Virus record (IMG/VR): IMGVR_UViG_3300015371_000036 | Span: 1-60,391 of that record | Direction: 5' to 3' (one strand) | DNA length: 60,391 nt | Source: a virus | Part shown: in pieces, positions 7,332-15,600 of the stretch | How the letters are laid out: the number at the start of each line of letters is the position of its first letter | How positions within the stretch are numbered: the stretch's first letter is position 1 | Notes under the pieces: model-generated | Databases searched by the model: none | Told to the model about the DNA's origin: nothing | Seen by the model: only the letters and a program-made list of their open reading frames with translations | Translations under genes and position numbers: made by a program

Positions 7332-7744
7332 GGATCTTGATCTGCGGCAGCCGGAAATGGACCGACGCCGAGCACATCGCCAAGCGCGTCTCCGAGCTTC
7401 CGCACCACGCCGTCGTGATCCAGGGCGGCGCAGCCGGTGCTGACACCATCGCGATGATCGCCGCCTGTCGCCGGGGGCTGCACGTCGCCACGGTGAAGGC
7501 GCTCTGGGAGACCTACCGCAAGAGTGCCGGGCCGCGGCGGAATAGCGCCATGCTCGACCTAGAGCCGCATCTCGTCATCGCGTTCTCTGTCCATACGTTC
7601 GGCACGCCGACCGGCGGCACCGCGAACGTCATCATGCAGGCCCTAGAGCGGGGCATTCCCGTCGAGCTGCACAATGCGGCAGGATCGGTGCAGGAGCTAC
7701 GCCGCCCCGGTGACGCTGGCGGCCAGCAAATCCTCCAGGGATAG
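7328..7744 (+). CDS. SLOG-domain protein (DUF2493/YspA-like)
   Basis: The 138-residue protein starts MRILICGSRKWTDAEHI and has VIQGGAAGADTIAMIAA at about 30-46. The GSRxWTD and GGAxGAD motifs define the cpYpsA-related SLOG/DUF2493 fold, a Rossmann-like nucleotide-binding fold. Relatives are common in actinophages and near defence genes, where they bind or cleave nucleotides or ADP-ribose-type ligands. It ends the rightward operon and overlaps the convergent nuclease gene by 48 bases tail to tail. Confidence 0.82.
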   Translation: MRILICGSRKWTDAEHIAKRVSELPHHAVVIQGGAAGADTIAMIAACRRGLHVATVKALWETYRKSAGPRRNSAMLDLEPHLVIAFSVHTFGTPTGGTANVIMQALERGIPVELHNAAGSVQELRRPGDAGGQQILQG

Positions 7745-8188
7745 GCAGGCGTGCCAAGGCACGCTGGCCCCGCGGAAGACGACCGCGGGCAACTCTCCGC
7801 TTGAGCGGTCGATCGCGGCCTCGCGCAGCCAGGAGGGCAGGTCGAGCGCCGCTCGGCTGCGGACGAGGGCGCGCAAGTGGACGTCGCCAAGAAGGGCAAG
7901 GAACTGGCCCAGCGGTAGACACGCCTGCCAGGCCATACGCGACCGCCTGAAGACCAACAGGCCGACCATGTCCGGCGGGCACTTCGACGCCACTTCGCGA
8001 AGCCAGGCAGGAACCGCAAGGGTCTCCCGCCGTCGAACCTCGACGTAAAAGATGCCGACGTGGTCGAGGTCGCCGTCGCGTTGGCCGGCGTCGCCGGAGC
8101 GCTTCGCCAGGTCGAATCCGTGGCGCGCGAAGACCTCCGCCACCTCTCGCTCGGCAGCCGCGCCCTTCCTGCGCTGTGCCCTACCCAC
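7697..8188 (-). CDS. Holliday-junction-resolvase-like PD-(D/E)XK nuclease with a duplicated tail module
   Basis: The 163-residue protein begins MGRAQRRKGAAAEREVAEVFARHGFDLAKRSGDAGQRDGDLDHVGIFYVEVRRRE. The conserved E (AEREV), D (RDGDLD) and ExK-like EVR fit phage Holliday-junction resolvase relatives; note Arg where Lys is usual. The C-terminal part contains two similar units: AVPAWLREVASKCPPDMVGLLVFRRSRMAWQACLPLGQFLALL and DLPSWLREAAIDRSSGELPAVVFRGASVPWHACLSLEDLLAA. It overlaps the HNH-like gene upstream by 8 bases. A role in resolving phage DNA is likely. Confidence 0.75.
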   Translation of the reverse strand: MGRAQRRKGAAAEREVAEVFARHGFDLAKRSGDAGQRDGDLDHVGIFYVEVRRRETLAVPAWLREVASKCPPDMVGLLVFRRSRMAWQACLPLGQFLALLGDVHLRALVRSRAALDLPSWLREAAIDRSSGELPAVVFRGASVPWHACLSLEDLLAASVTGAA

Positions 8189-8498
8189 GGCCCGGCCCCA
8201 TCGTCAGCCGTTCGACCAGCTGGACCGGCGAGACGTGATGGGCCTCGATCGGGTGCGCCATCTCCCGCCAGCAACCGCGGGCGATCAGGGACGGAAGCAA
8301 TTCCAGGCGGCCAGCGTCGAACGCCTCATGCTCGGCCCGGGTCAGAGCGACGACGCAGTCGGGGCTATCACAGCCGCCCCGGCCCCGTGGCCAGATATGA
8401 GCAGGATCGCAGCCGGGCTGGCTGCTTACGACCGAGAGGGCGTCCCGCACCTTCTCTCGCTGGGCCTTCGAGGCTTCGCTGATGCCCCGGCGGCGCAT
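8181..8498 (-). CDS. HNH-like protein, small
   Basis: The 105-residue protein has GCDPAHIWPRGRGGCDSPDCVVALTRAEHEAFDAGRL. This resembles the second half of HNH endonucleases (DPAHI, CxxPxCVVxLTRxxH). The usual first CxxC knuckle before DPAH is absent, so the metal centre is reduced or different. It sits between the 105-residue hypothetical gene and the resolvase-like nuclease in the Ro60 unit. Recombination or packaging roles are possible. Confidence 0.68.
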   Translation of the reverse strand: MRRRGISEASKAQREKVRDALSVVSSQPGCDPAHIWPRGRGGCDSPDCVVALTRAEHEAFDAGRLELLPSLIARGCWREMAHPIEAHHVSPVQLVERLTMGPGRG

Positions 8499-8508
8499 CG
8501 GGGTGGCC

Positions 8509-8826
8509 TCACTCGCCGGCGGCGGTCGCGAGTTCGTCGAGCAGTTCCTCGGTGGCCGCCTCGAGCCGGGCCAGATCTTCGACGTCTGGGCCGAAGCGGT
8601 TGTCGTGCTCTAGGGCCGGGCGCTTCTCGCCCACCAGGCAGCCGTCGCTGCCGTAGGCGCGCAGGATGAACACGCGCGGAACATCCGCCCGCATCGGCTG
8701 CAGCGCGAAGAGCAGATAGCCGGCCGCCTCGATCGGCGCGCTTACCGGGCCGTAGCCGGGCGGGAACGGTCCGTCTGGAAATCCGCGCGCCATCAGGGTC
8801 CGCCGCCGGCAGATCGCGAGCGCCAT
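8509..8826 (-). CDS. hypothetical protein downstream of Ro60
   Basis: The 105-residue protein reads ARGFPDGPFPPGYGPVSAPIEAAGYLLFALQPMRADVPRVFILRAYGSDGCLVGEKRPALEHD, then a helical tail. It starts three bases after the Ro60 stop; an in-frame ATG at 8793 is an alternative start. Not recognised. Tight spacing suggests co-expression with Ro60. Confidence 0.6.
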   Translation of the reverse strand: MALAICRRRTLMARGFPDGPFPPGYGPVSAPIEAAGYLLFALQPMRADVPRVFILRAYGSDGCLVGEKRPALEHDNRFGPDVEDLARLEAATEELLDELATAAGE

Positions 8827-8829
8827 GCC

Positions 8830-10458
8830 CTAAAGGCCACCGCGGGAGAACTCCGCCATCAGCGCCGGGGCCGACGCATCGAAGCCGACGACGTCGAGCA
8901 TCCCGCTATCGGCCGGGTCCGCGATCGAGAACTCGTTAGCAGCCATGCCCACCACGATCAGCCGCGCAGCGATCCCCGAACGCTCCCGGTAACGCTGGAG
9001 GGCTTGGCTCGGGTGTTCCTCGCCGGCCCAGGTCTCGTTGTCGGTGTAGATGACGAACGTGTCGACGTCGATGTGCTCGCGCAGCGCGTACTGCATCGGA
9101 ACCGCGCAGTCGGTCCCGCCGAATGGCATTGCCTCCATCCGGGTAATCACGTCGTCCAGCCGCTCCTTGCCGGTGAGCGGGAAGGGGAGGGCCGCGTCAG
9201 GTCCGCCGCGTCCCCCCCCAAAACCCCGCTCACTGTACGGCCCGGAGAACGCCATCGCCGTGCAGTAGGGCTCAGTTGCTGCAGTAACGAGGCCCATTGC
9301 GGCAGAGGCGTCCCGGACCGAAACCCCAGCCAGCCCGAGAACATCGAAGCCGGCCATCGAGCCAGAAACGTCAAAGGCGAGGAGCGTCCGCTTCCCGGCC
9401 GGGCGCACCTCCCTGAAGCCGGCGTAGAACGCCGCGTCGAGCGCGTCGACGACCGAAGCACACGGAACCCACTCCCCAGCACCACGAGCGCCGTGCCCGG
9501 CGGCATAGACACGCAGCGCCGAGAGGATCGCGATCGGGTGGACGCGCGCAGCGTGGAGGCGCTCCTGGTCGCCGAGCTGGTCGAGGACGATGCGCTCCGC
9601 CTCGCTGAACGGGACCAGCAGGCCAACCCGCGTCAGGGTGGCCAGGTTGCGGATCAGCGCCGTCATCGGCATGTCGGTTAGGAGGGCCGCCCAGACCTCC
9701 GGCGCTTTCAGGTGATCCGTCCGCACAGCCTCTCGCGGAAGCCCGTAGTCATGGATCAGGGCGGCCGTTTCTGCCGGCGACTCGGAAGCCTGCGCTCGGA
9801 TGAAGCCGTCGACCAGCCGCTGCGGCGGCACCGGGGCGATTCCCTTCGTGACCCAGCGATATAGAGCGTCGTGCTCGGGGGTGGGCGGATGCGGGTGCGC
9901 CGTGCGCAGCGCATCGAGTTGGGACCAGCCGTCGCGCTGTCGGTACTTGATGAGCTGATACGCGAGCGCCTCCGGCTCCTTGTCGTTGAACCAACGGCTG
10001 ACGCCGATCCGGCCGCGACGACCCCAACCGCCGAAAAGCTCTCGGAAGGCGCAGAAGTGCAGAAGGTGGGTGCCGGTCCTGGCGACCGCCGGCAGAGCGT
10101 CCCATGCCGCGCGCCGAACCGCCTCGGCCTCCGCGGCGGTCGCCATTGCGAGGGCGTAGAGCGCGGGGTCGTTCTTGGGGGCCAGTCCGCCTTCACTGAC
10201 TTCGCAGATCAACCGGATTGCTTTGATGCCGTCCGCGGCGATGCAGCGGCGGACGGAGGCGGCAGCGTCTGCAGTCAAAGGCCGCTCGCCCACGTAGTAG
10301 CTGCCCCCCTCGGTGCCGAGGATCAAGAACCGCCGTGCCAGGGTCCAGTCGTCAACCGACCAGACATAGCCGCCGGCCGAGTCCTCGACCTGGTGCTCGT
10401 GAATTGGCGCAGACTGAGGCGTCGCGCGGCTGCCGTGCTCGCGCAGGTACTGGCTCAC
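8830..10458 (-). CDS. rsr: Ro60/Rsr-like RNA-binding protein (TROVE + vWA)
   Basis: The 542-residue protein has the Ro signature RRFLILGTEGGSYYVGERPLT at 42-62, an alpha-helical TROVE region to about 355, and a C-terminal von Willebrand A domain with the MIDAS motif DVSGS at 363-367. FGGTDCAVPMQ and IYTDNETW further on are metal-site segments. Ro60 proteins form a ring that holds Y RNAs and the ends of misfolded RNAs and, in bacteria, can work with PNPase in RNA decay and repair. Start is GTG at 10458 with GGAGG seven bases before it. It has its own unit: a terminator closes the lysis operon upstream, and the 244-base leader is structured. Three small genes follow. Confidence 0.95.
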   Translation of the reverse strand: MSQYLREHGSRATPQSAPIHEHQVEDSAGGYVWSVDDWTLARRFLILGTEGGSYYVGERPLTADAAASVRRCIAADGIKAIRLICEVSEGGLAPKNDPALYALAMATAAEAEAVRRAAWDALPAVARTGTHLLHFCAFRELFGGWGRRGRIGVSRWFNDKEPEALAYQLIKYRQRDGWSQLDALRTAHPHPPTPEHDALYRWVTKGIAPVPPQRLVDGFIRAQASESPAETAALIHDYGLPREAVRTDHLKAPEVWAALLTDMPMTALIRNLATLTRVGLLVPFSEAERIVLDQLGDQERLHAARVHPIAILSALRVYAAGHGARGAGEWVPCASVVDALDAAFYAGFREVRPAGKRTLLAFDVSGSMAGFDVLGLAGVSVRDASAAMGLVTAATEPYCTAMAFSGPYSERGFGGGRGGPDAALPFPLTGKERLDDVITRMEAMPFGGTDCAVPMQYALREHIDVDTFVIYTDNETWAGEEHPSQALQRYRERSGIAARLIVVGMAANEFSIADPADSGMLDVVGFDASAPALMAEFSRGGL

Positions 10459-10495
10459 TTGGGGTTCCTCCCCCCTGGTGTCGGACTATGAAAAT

Positions 10496-10556
10496 GCGGG
10501 CGAGTTAAATGCCGGTCGGGGACTGTCCGAGAGATAACCGACCAGCTCCGGCCCGC
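10496..10556 (-). ncRNA. candidate structured RNA upstream of Ro60 (possible Y RNA)
   Basis: On the same strand as Ro60, GCGGGC (10556-10551) pairs with GCCCGC (10501-10496). Inside, GCTGGTCGG (10546-10538) pairs with CCGACCGGC (10519-10511) with one G-U. The stems are separated by an asymmetric internal loop (CGGA opposite ATTTAACTC). The apical loop TTATCTCTCGGACAGTCC has a segment TCGGAC that could also pair with GTCCGA at 10486-10481. Bacterial Ro genes often sit beside their Y RNA, which has a bulged terminal stem. No convincing tRNA-like arm is visible, so this could instead be a leader structure. Confidence 0.3.
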
Positions 10557-10641
10557 CAATCGCGAACGTAGCAGCGCCACCTCGCCGCGTCACGGGGGGC
10601 CGCCGCAATCTGGATACTTTTCGCTCCCGGGGCCGAGCACC

Positions 10642-10679
10642 AAGAGAGAAAGCCGCCCCCTGGAGACCAGGGGGCGGCT
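10642..10679 (-). terminator. strong hairpin terminator after the endolysin gene
   Basis: Arms AGCCGCCCCCTGG (10651-10663) and CCAGGGGGCGGCT (10667-10679) are perfectly complementary over 13 bases with an AGA loop. On the minus strand the hairpin is followed by TTCTCTCTT. It closes the late lysis operon and isolates the Ro60 unit. Confidence 0.85.
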
Positions 10680-10687
10680 GGGAGTGC

Positions 10688-10701
10688 CGGCCGTGCGGCC
10701 G
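10688..10701. repeat. RTGC-loop hairpin
   Basis: CGGCC-GTGC-GGCCG forms a 5-bp stem with a GTGC loop (plus-strand reading). It lies directly between the endolysin stop and the terminator. One member of a family of intergenic hairpins with different stems but nearly constant loops (others at 25644, 30557, 31515, 31542, 38323, 38345 and 38372). Confidence 0.7.
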
Positions 10702-10702
10702 T

Positions 10703-11524
10703 TCAGACGAAGGAGCGGTATGCCTTCGGGCCGGGCAGGAGGTCCACGACGCCGCGATCGACCGGCGCGCTGCCGTGCCCGATCGTGGCAGTCCCGCCGT
10801 GGCCGAGCTTCATCTCGACATGGTGGAACGGGGCGGTGCCGAACAGGATCGCATCGCCGGAGTCCAGTGCCCCGCGGCTGACCGGCCGGCCGTGCGTACC
10901 GAGCGTGCCCGTGTAGCCGCCGCTGTAGTCCGCCCCGTTGGGATCGGGGAGGCCACAGGACTTGTAGACGGAGGTGAACCAGCTAGAGCAGTCCGACCGC
11001 TCGCCGGGCCGCTCGCCCGTGATGCAGTGGTCGACGTCCCAAGCCCCGGCCTGGCTATAGAAGTTCGGCCGCTTGCCTGATGCGCAGGCCGCGGCAGAGG
11101 CGAGCATTGCCGCCTGGAGCCGCTGACGCGGCGTCCCGCCCGTCACCTTGTTCCCGGTGATCGTGACGCCGTGTTCGCGTTCGAGCTTCTTGAGCTGGGC
11201 CTGTAGTTCCTCCTGGGTTTGTTCCAGGCCCTCGATCCGCTGGCAGAGCAGCTTCACTCGGCCAACCCACCACTGTGCGCGAAGGTGGGACTTGTACGCT
11301 CGGTGATGGCACCGAGCAGCGACCTTGTCCTCCTGCGCCGCGGCTACTAGATGGCCATCGGCGCGAAGGCTGTCGGCCTTCCGCTCCGCGACCTTCGCCT
11401 TGTGGTGGTTCGTGACGGCGCGCTTGTGGTTGGCGCTATACCGCCGCCTGGCTCGGGCCAGAAGGGTCTTGTTTAGGCCCAGCGCCTCGGCGATCTTGGC
11501 GAGGGCCTGTCGCAGCCGCTTCAT
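10703..11524 (-). CDS. endolysin, NlpC/P60-like (CHAP-type) peptidase
   Basis: The 273-residue protein has a long basic helical N-terminus (1-120, coiled coil around SLRADGHLV...QTQEELQAQLKKLEREHG). The C-terminal cysteine peptidase domain has C179 in RSDCSSWFTSVYKSCG and a His in FHHVEMKLGHGG. SGDAILFGTAPFHHVEMKL is typical of NlpC/P60 lysins that cut the peptide stem of peptidoglycan. No signal peptide is seen, so it needs the adjacent holin. Its start overlaps the holin stop as ATGA. The helical N-terminus probably targets or anchors it at the wall. Confidence 0.85.
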   Translation of the reverse strand: MKRLRQALAKIAEALGLNKTLLARARRRYSANHKRAVTNHHKAKVAERKADSLRADGHLVAAAQEDKVAARCHHRAYKSHLRAQWWVGRVKLLCQRIEGLEQTQEELQAQLKKLEREHGVTITGNKVTGGTPRQRLQAAMLASAAACASGKRPNFYSQAGAWDVDHCITGERPGERSDCSSWFTSVYKSCGLPDPNGADYSGGYTGTLGTHGRPVSRGALDSGDAILFGTAPFHHVEMKLGHGGTATIGHGSAPVDRGVVDLLPGPKAYRSFV

Positions 11525-11862
11525 GGCTCGTTGGGGACGCGGAAGACCGCATACGCCCCGAGTAGTGCGCCGACGACGAGGCTGATCTTGCCCGCCGTCG
11601 CCGTTGGGACCGTTACGAAGTAGCCAACGACCGTCAGGGCGTTGCCTTGGAGCTGGGCGACCGCCTTCGCGAGGTCGTCTTCCGTGGCGTTCTTCGAGGC
11701 GAAGACGCCGACCACCGCGAAGATGGAACCCGTCAGCAGCACGGCGGCCTGCTGAAAGTTCGGGTCGATCCCCGAAATGACGAGACCGGCGACTGCACAG
11801 CCGAGGACCACCAGTGAAATGGCGGCCTTGCGCGCCTGCGCTAGTGAGTAACCGAACAGCAT
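11521..11862 (-). CDS. holin
   Basis: The 113-residue protein has three hydrophobic segments at about 12-31, 38-57 and 88-107 and a short polar tail. Its size, membrane topology and 4-base overlap with the endolysin make a holin the best call. It would form lesions in the cytoplasmic membrane that release the lysin. Confidence 0.82.
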   Translation of the reverse strand: MLFGYSLAQARKAAISLVVLGCAVAGLVISGIDPNFQQAAVLLTGSIFAVVGVFASKNATEDDLAKAVAQLQGNALTVVGYFVTVPTATAGKISLVVGALLGAYAVFRVPNEP

Positions 11863-11940
11863 GATTTCTCCCTCCGTTCTGGGGGTTTGGGGGTTGCGTG
11901 GGGGTAGAGCTGGGAGAGGGGGCCGGCGGACCCTGGGGCG

Positions 11941-12327
11941 CTAGTCGTTCGGGTAGAGCGCGGCGCAGTCGACCGGCGCAATGCGGCGAATCGCTGCTCG
12001 GGTTGCCTCTACCTGTTCACGGACAAGGCGGTGGAACACCGCTGGGGGGACGTCGGGGAAGTAGCGGGCCGGGGTTGATTCGGCTTGCTTGATCTGTTCG
12101 CGCAGCATCATCTGCACGGCGGTTCGCAGGGGGTTGCCGCTCTGTTCGCAGTTCGTAACCAGGCCGTCGCGCAGTTCCGTGGCGAAGGTGTTGGTTTCGT
12201 CGACGCGGATAAGGCCGAGAATGAGCAGGATGCTCATGCCGGCCACCAGGTAGGGCGTCACGAACCGGCCGACATTCTTCGGGCGGTGGCGGTCGAACCA
12301 TGCGACGGCCCCACGCAGGGCGGCCAT
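11941..12327 (-). CDS. membrane-anchored protein of the lysis cassette
   Basis: The 128-residue protein starts at the ATG at 12327, three bases before the upstream stop region ends. A basic N-terminus (FDRHRPKNVGRFV) precedes one membrane segment (YLVAGMSILLILGLI, about 26-40), then a soluble domain with cysteines at about 60 and 121. The inferred topology is N-in, C-out. It may regulate lysis or span the envelope (spanin-like or antiholin-like), which is inference. Longer N-terminal extensions in this frame overlap the next two small genes and are unlikely. Confidence 0.68.
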   Translation of the reverse strand: MAALRGAVAWFDRHRPKNVGRFVTPYLVAGMSILLILGLIRVDETNTFATELRDGLVTNCEQSGNPLRTAVQMMLREQIKQAESTPARYFPDVPPAVFHRLVREQVEATRAAIRRIAPVDCAALYPND

Positions 12328-12329
12328 CT

Positions 12330-12446
12330 TCAGACCACCCCGAGGGCTTCGAGAATCTGGAGGACGAGCGACAGCGTCACCACGATCGCGATGTAGGTCG
12401 AGGTCGTGGGATGCGCCGACAGCCAGTCCGTTAGTGGCTCGGTCAT
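12330..12446 (-). CDS. 38-residue single-pass membrane peptide
   Basis: Reading from the ATG at 12446, the product is MTEPLTDWLSAHPTTSTY followed by the hydrophobic IAIVVTLSLVLQILEALGVV. GGGAG-type ribosome site (GGGAGACAAATA) lies before the start. The start shares one base with the stop of the upstream membrane protein (TAATG). A small second holin or holin modulator is plausible given its place in the lysis cassette. Confidence 0.6.
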   Translation of the reverse strand: MTEPLTDWLSAHPTTSTYIAIVVTLSLVLQILEALGVV

Positions 12447-12643
12447 TATTTGTCTCCCTTTCGATCGACGCCGAGGGCAAGTGGCAGGCCCATGAAGGCC
12501 GCGAAGATCAGGAGGAGGGTTGGGCGTTCCGGGCCGCTGGTCAGCAGCGTCTCGTGGACGATCCCGAGAAGCCCGATCAAGAACAGCAAGGTGTCTCGGC
12601 TCAGCCGCCCCCAGCGGCGCGTGCCATTCGCTCGGCGCTTCAT
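12446..12643 (-). CDS. 65-residue two-pass membrane protein
   Basis: The ATG at 12643 gives a basic N-terminus (MKRRANGTRRWGRLSR) and two hydrophobic segments (DTLLFLIGLLGIVHETLL and PTLLLIFAAFMGLPLALGV) with a basic end (DRKGDK). It is the first of four small membrane proteins between the tail hub gene and the endolysin. A holin-like or antiholin role is inferred. Confidence 0.65.
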   Translation of the reverse strand: MKRRANGTRRWGRLSRDTLLFLIGLLGIVHETLLTSGPERPTLLLIFAAFMGLPLALGVDRKGDK

Positions 12644-12650
12644 GTTGGGT

Positions 12651-15600
12651 TTACCCTCCGATCGGGACGAGAACGACGTCCAGACGCTCCAGCAGCGCCG
12701 CCAGGGAGTCCGGCGGCGCGTCGAGGTCAACGTCAACCGACCGGGTGGCGCGCGTCCGCTGGGCGCTGACGATGTACCGCCAGCCCGGCTCGTTGGCGTC
12801 GACGAACCGAATGAGATCCCCGGCGTGGACGCAGTAGTAAGGCCAAAGCTGGCCGTTGTCATCTTCGACGTATCCGGTCAGCGTGGCGCTGCCCGATCCG
12901 TCCAGTTCCTTCGTCTGTTCCAGGAACAACTGCCCGATGCGAATCGCACCCTCGGGCGTGGACGCGCCGTTGGCGGCGATCTTGGTCCAGCGCCGTAGGC
13001 CCTCGATTTGGTTCGCGGGGTTTAGTGGGTCAGGGTCGAGCAGCCGGTCATCCGTGTAGGTCGCGCTGGATTCCGGCGGCCCTACCGTGCGGCTTCCCCC
13101 GCCAACGTCCTGGTATTCGACGACGACGCCGTTCCATACCCGTTCCATCTGCTGGCCGGTCTCCTGCAGATGCGACGGAGACACCCGCGCGACCCAGCGT
13201 TTCCGCCCTTCGCGGCTCCCTCGGGGGTTCAGGAAGAACGTCCGGTCGTTCCAAACCGCCCACTCGTTCAGCTCGAACCGATTGGCCTGGGTGATCCATT
13301 CGGCGATTGGCCCCGCCTCCTTGAATGCGAGGTGGGGGATCGAGAACGCAGTGGGGCGAATCGTCCCCATCTCGCCAGTGGTGAAGCGGAGCAGCGGTGC
13401 CCAGCGTTCCAGCGCGTAGGCGATTACGTCGGAGGCCAGCAGGCCGATTTCCGGCCAGACCCCCACGGGGTCGATCCCGTGCCGCCCAAAAACCTTGAGG
13501 TACTGCCAGGCCGTTACATCGCCAAGCTGCCCGGTGTATCCCGAGTTATTGATCTTGTCGCGGAGCCGCGCCCACTTCATGCCCGCGGCCGTGGCGACAA
13601 CGCTCTGTACCAACGCGGTGGACCGCTGGTGGTTCGCTCCTACCTGGAAGGTGACGAACGTGTCGAGCGCGCTAAGGGCGACGTTCGTTTCCCACGTTGC
13701 ATCGGCGGCATAGCTGCTTAGCTGCCGGTAGTCGTACTTGACCTCCCCAATGTCCACCCCGCCGCCGTAGTAGTCCGCCTCACCGGCCGATTGGTTGAAG
13801 TTGGTGGTCCCGGTGAAGTCGTTAATCACGCCGGCCGGCGTGTCGGCCGGCTGGAGCGGCGAGCGGCCGACCGAGGTCGCGGCGACTATGTGAATGCCGT
13901 TGTTGTAGAGGTACAACCTCCGGGCCGCCGTAGGCTCGATCCACGCGGACAGATCGCTGTCGACAAAGATCTCCTGCGCCGAGGCATCGTCGGAGAGGTG
14001 GCCCTGGTAGCCATACGCCGCCGGGTCCATGCTGATCTGGTCGCCAGAGGTCCGGGGTGCCCGCTCGAGCCGGTACTCCCCAACCTTCTGCTGGCCCGCG
14101 CCGAAAAGCTCCAGCTCGGTCCCCATCGCCATATCGCCGTAATCCACCTCTGGCTTCCGAGGCAGGCTGCAGGCGAGTTCCTTGTAGCCGCCAGGTACAG
14201 CGTCGGAGTCCACGAGGTCGGCGAACACGCTGTCTGCGCCACGCTCGTCCTCACCCCATCGGTACACCTTCCCCGAGGGTGCGGTGGCCAGGAGGTACAA
14301 ACGCATCGGTGGGCCGCGACGCACCCGTAGACGCTGCGCCTTCAATTTGACCCTCATCGTGAGGGTGGTGCTGCTTCCGCCCGTCGTGGGGAGGAGCGGC
14401 ACTTGTGTTTTCGCTTTGACCGCGAGCGTGGTCGACGATCCGCCCGAGGTGGGTTCGAGCACGACAGTGGTCGGCGCTCGCAAGGCGAGCGTGGTCGACG
14501 ACGTCCCGGATGAGGCTTCGAGGGGCACCGTCTGGGCGGTGACAAGAGCGCCGACCTGGAGGTTGACTAGGCGCGGGTTTGAGCCGTTGCCGCCGAAGCC
14601 AACATAGCCTTCGGTGAAGGTCGCATCTTCGGCTTCGCCGATCAGTTCAGGCAGCGCTTCACCCGACCGGCGGTAGACAAGCAGCGTGTTACCGATGCGG
14701 GCGAGATAGAAGGTGTCGTTTTCATTGAACGGCAGACCTTCGGCCGTTGCCAGGAGGCTGGTTTCCACCCCTTCAACGAACTTCTTGAGCGTGTATTTGA
14801 CTTTGCCGTCGTTATTTTTGTCGGTGACTACGGCGAGCTGGTAGCCGCTGGCTTTTTCGCCGCCCTGGTAGTGGAGCCAGACCTCAAACTGGCGTCCTTC
14901 AACGGCCAGCGAGCCGGTCGTCTTCTTGAGGCCGATCGCGAGCTTCCCGGACTGTTTTCCGGTGTTGACGTAGAAGCCGCTCCGCGTGCCCGTGGGTGGG
15001 TTGGCGCTAAATGACGAGGGCGACCAACCCGACGCTTCCGACCAGGAGCCTTCGGTCAGCGCCCAGGGCAGTTTGGTCATCGACGCCGGCTTCGCCGCTT
15101 TTTTCAGCGTGTCGACGATCGGAAGGCCGAGCAATTGTTCGGGGACCGACCCGGTGATTTCCCCGGTGCAGAAGTTCTCGACCGCGGGGTAGTAGTTGAC
15201 TTCGGTCGCCGCCTGGCCGCCGATCCCGGCGTATTCGCCGGCTGGCACCGCGGTCGTCGCTTTCAGGCGTTCGACAAAGCTCGCGGCGGATTCTTCGCGG
15301 GTGAACACGTAGACGTTCCCGCTCAGGTAGACGAGCGCCAGGCAGCCGCCAGCGAGGCTGCCGGTGCCTTTAATGGTGATGCCGGTGACTTCGCCAAGGG
15401 CTTCTTTCACCCCGGCGTTCCACTTCTCTAGGACGATTTTGTATTTCGTCCCGCCGGCTTCTTCTTGGTAGGCGGCAGCCCGCAGGCCCGTCTTCGCACC
15501 TTTGGCGAGGTAAAGCCAAACCTCCCAATACGGGGAGCCTGCGACGGACGAACTCTTTTGGCGGATTTCCGTGGAAACCGCCCAGCCTTTTGCCCCACCC

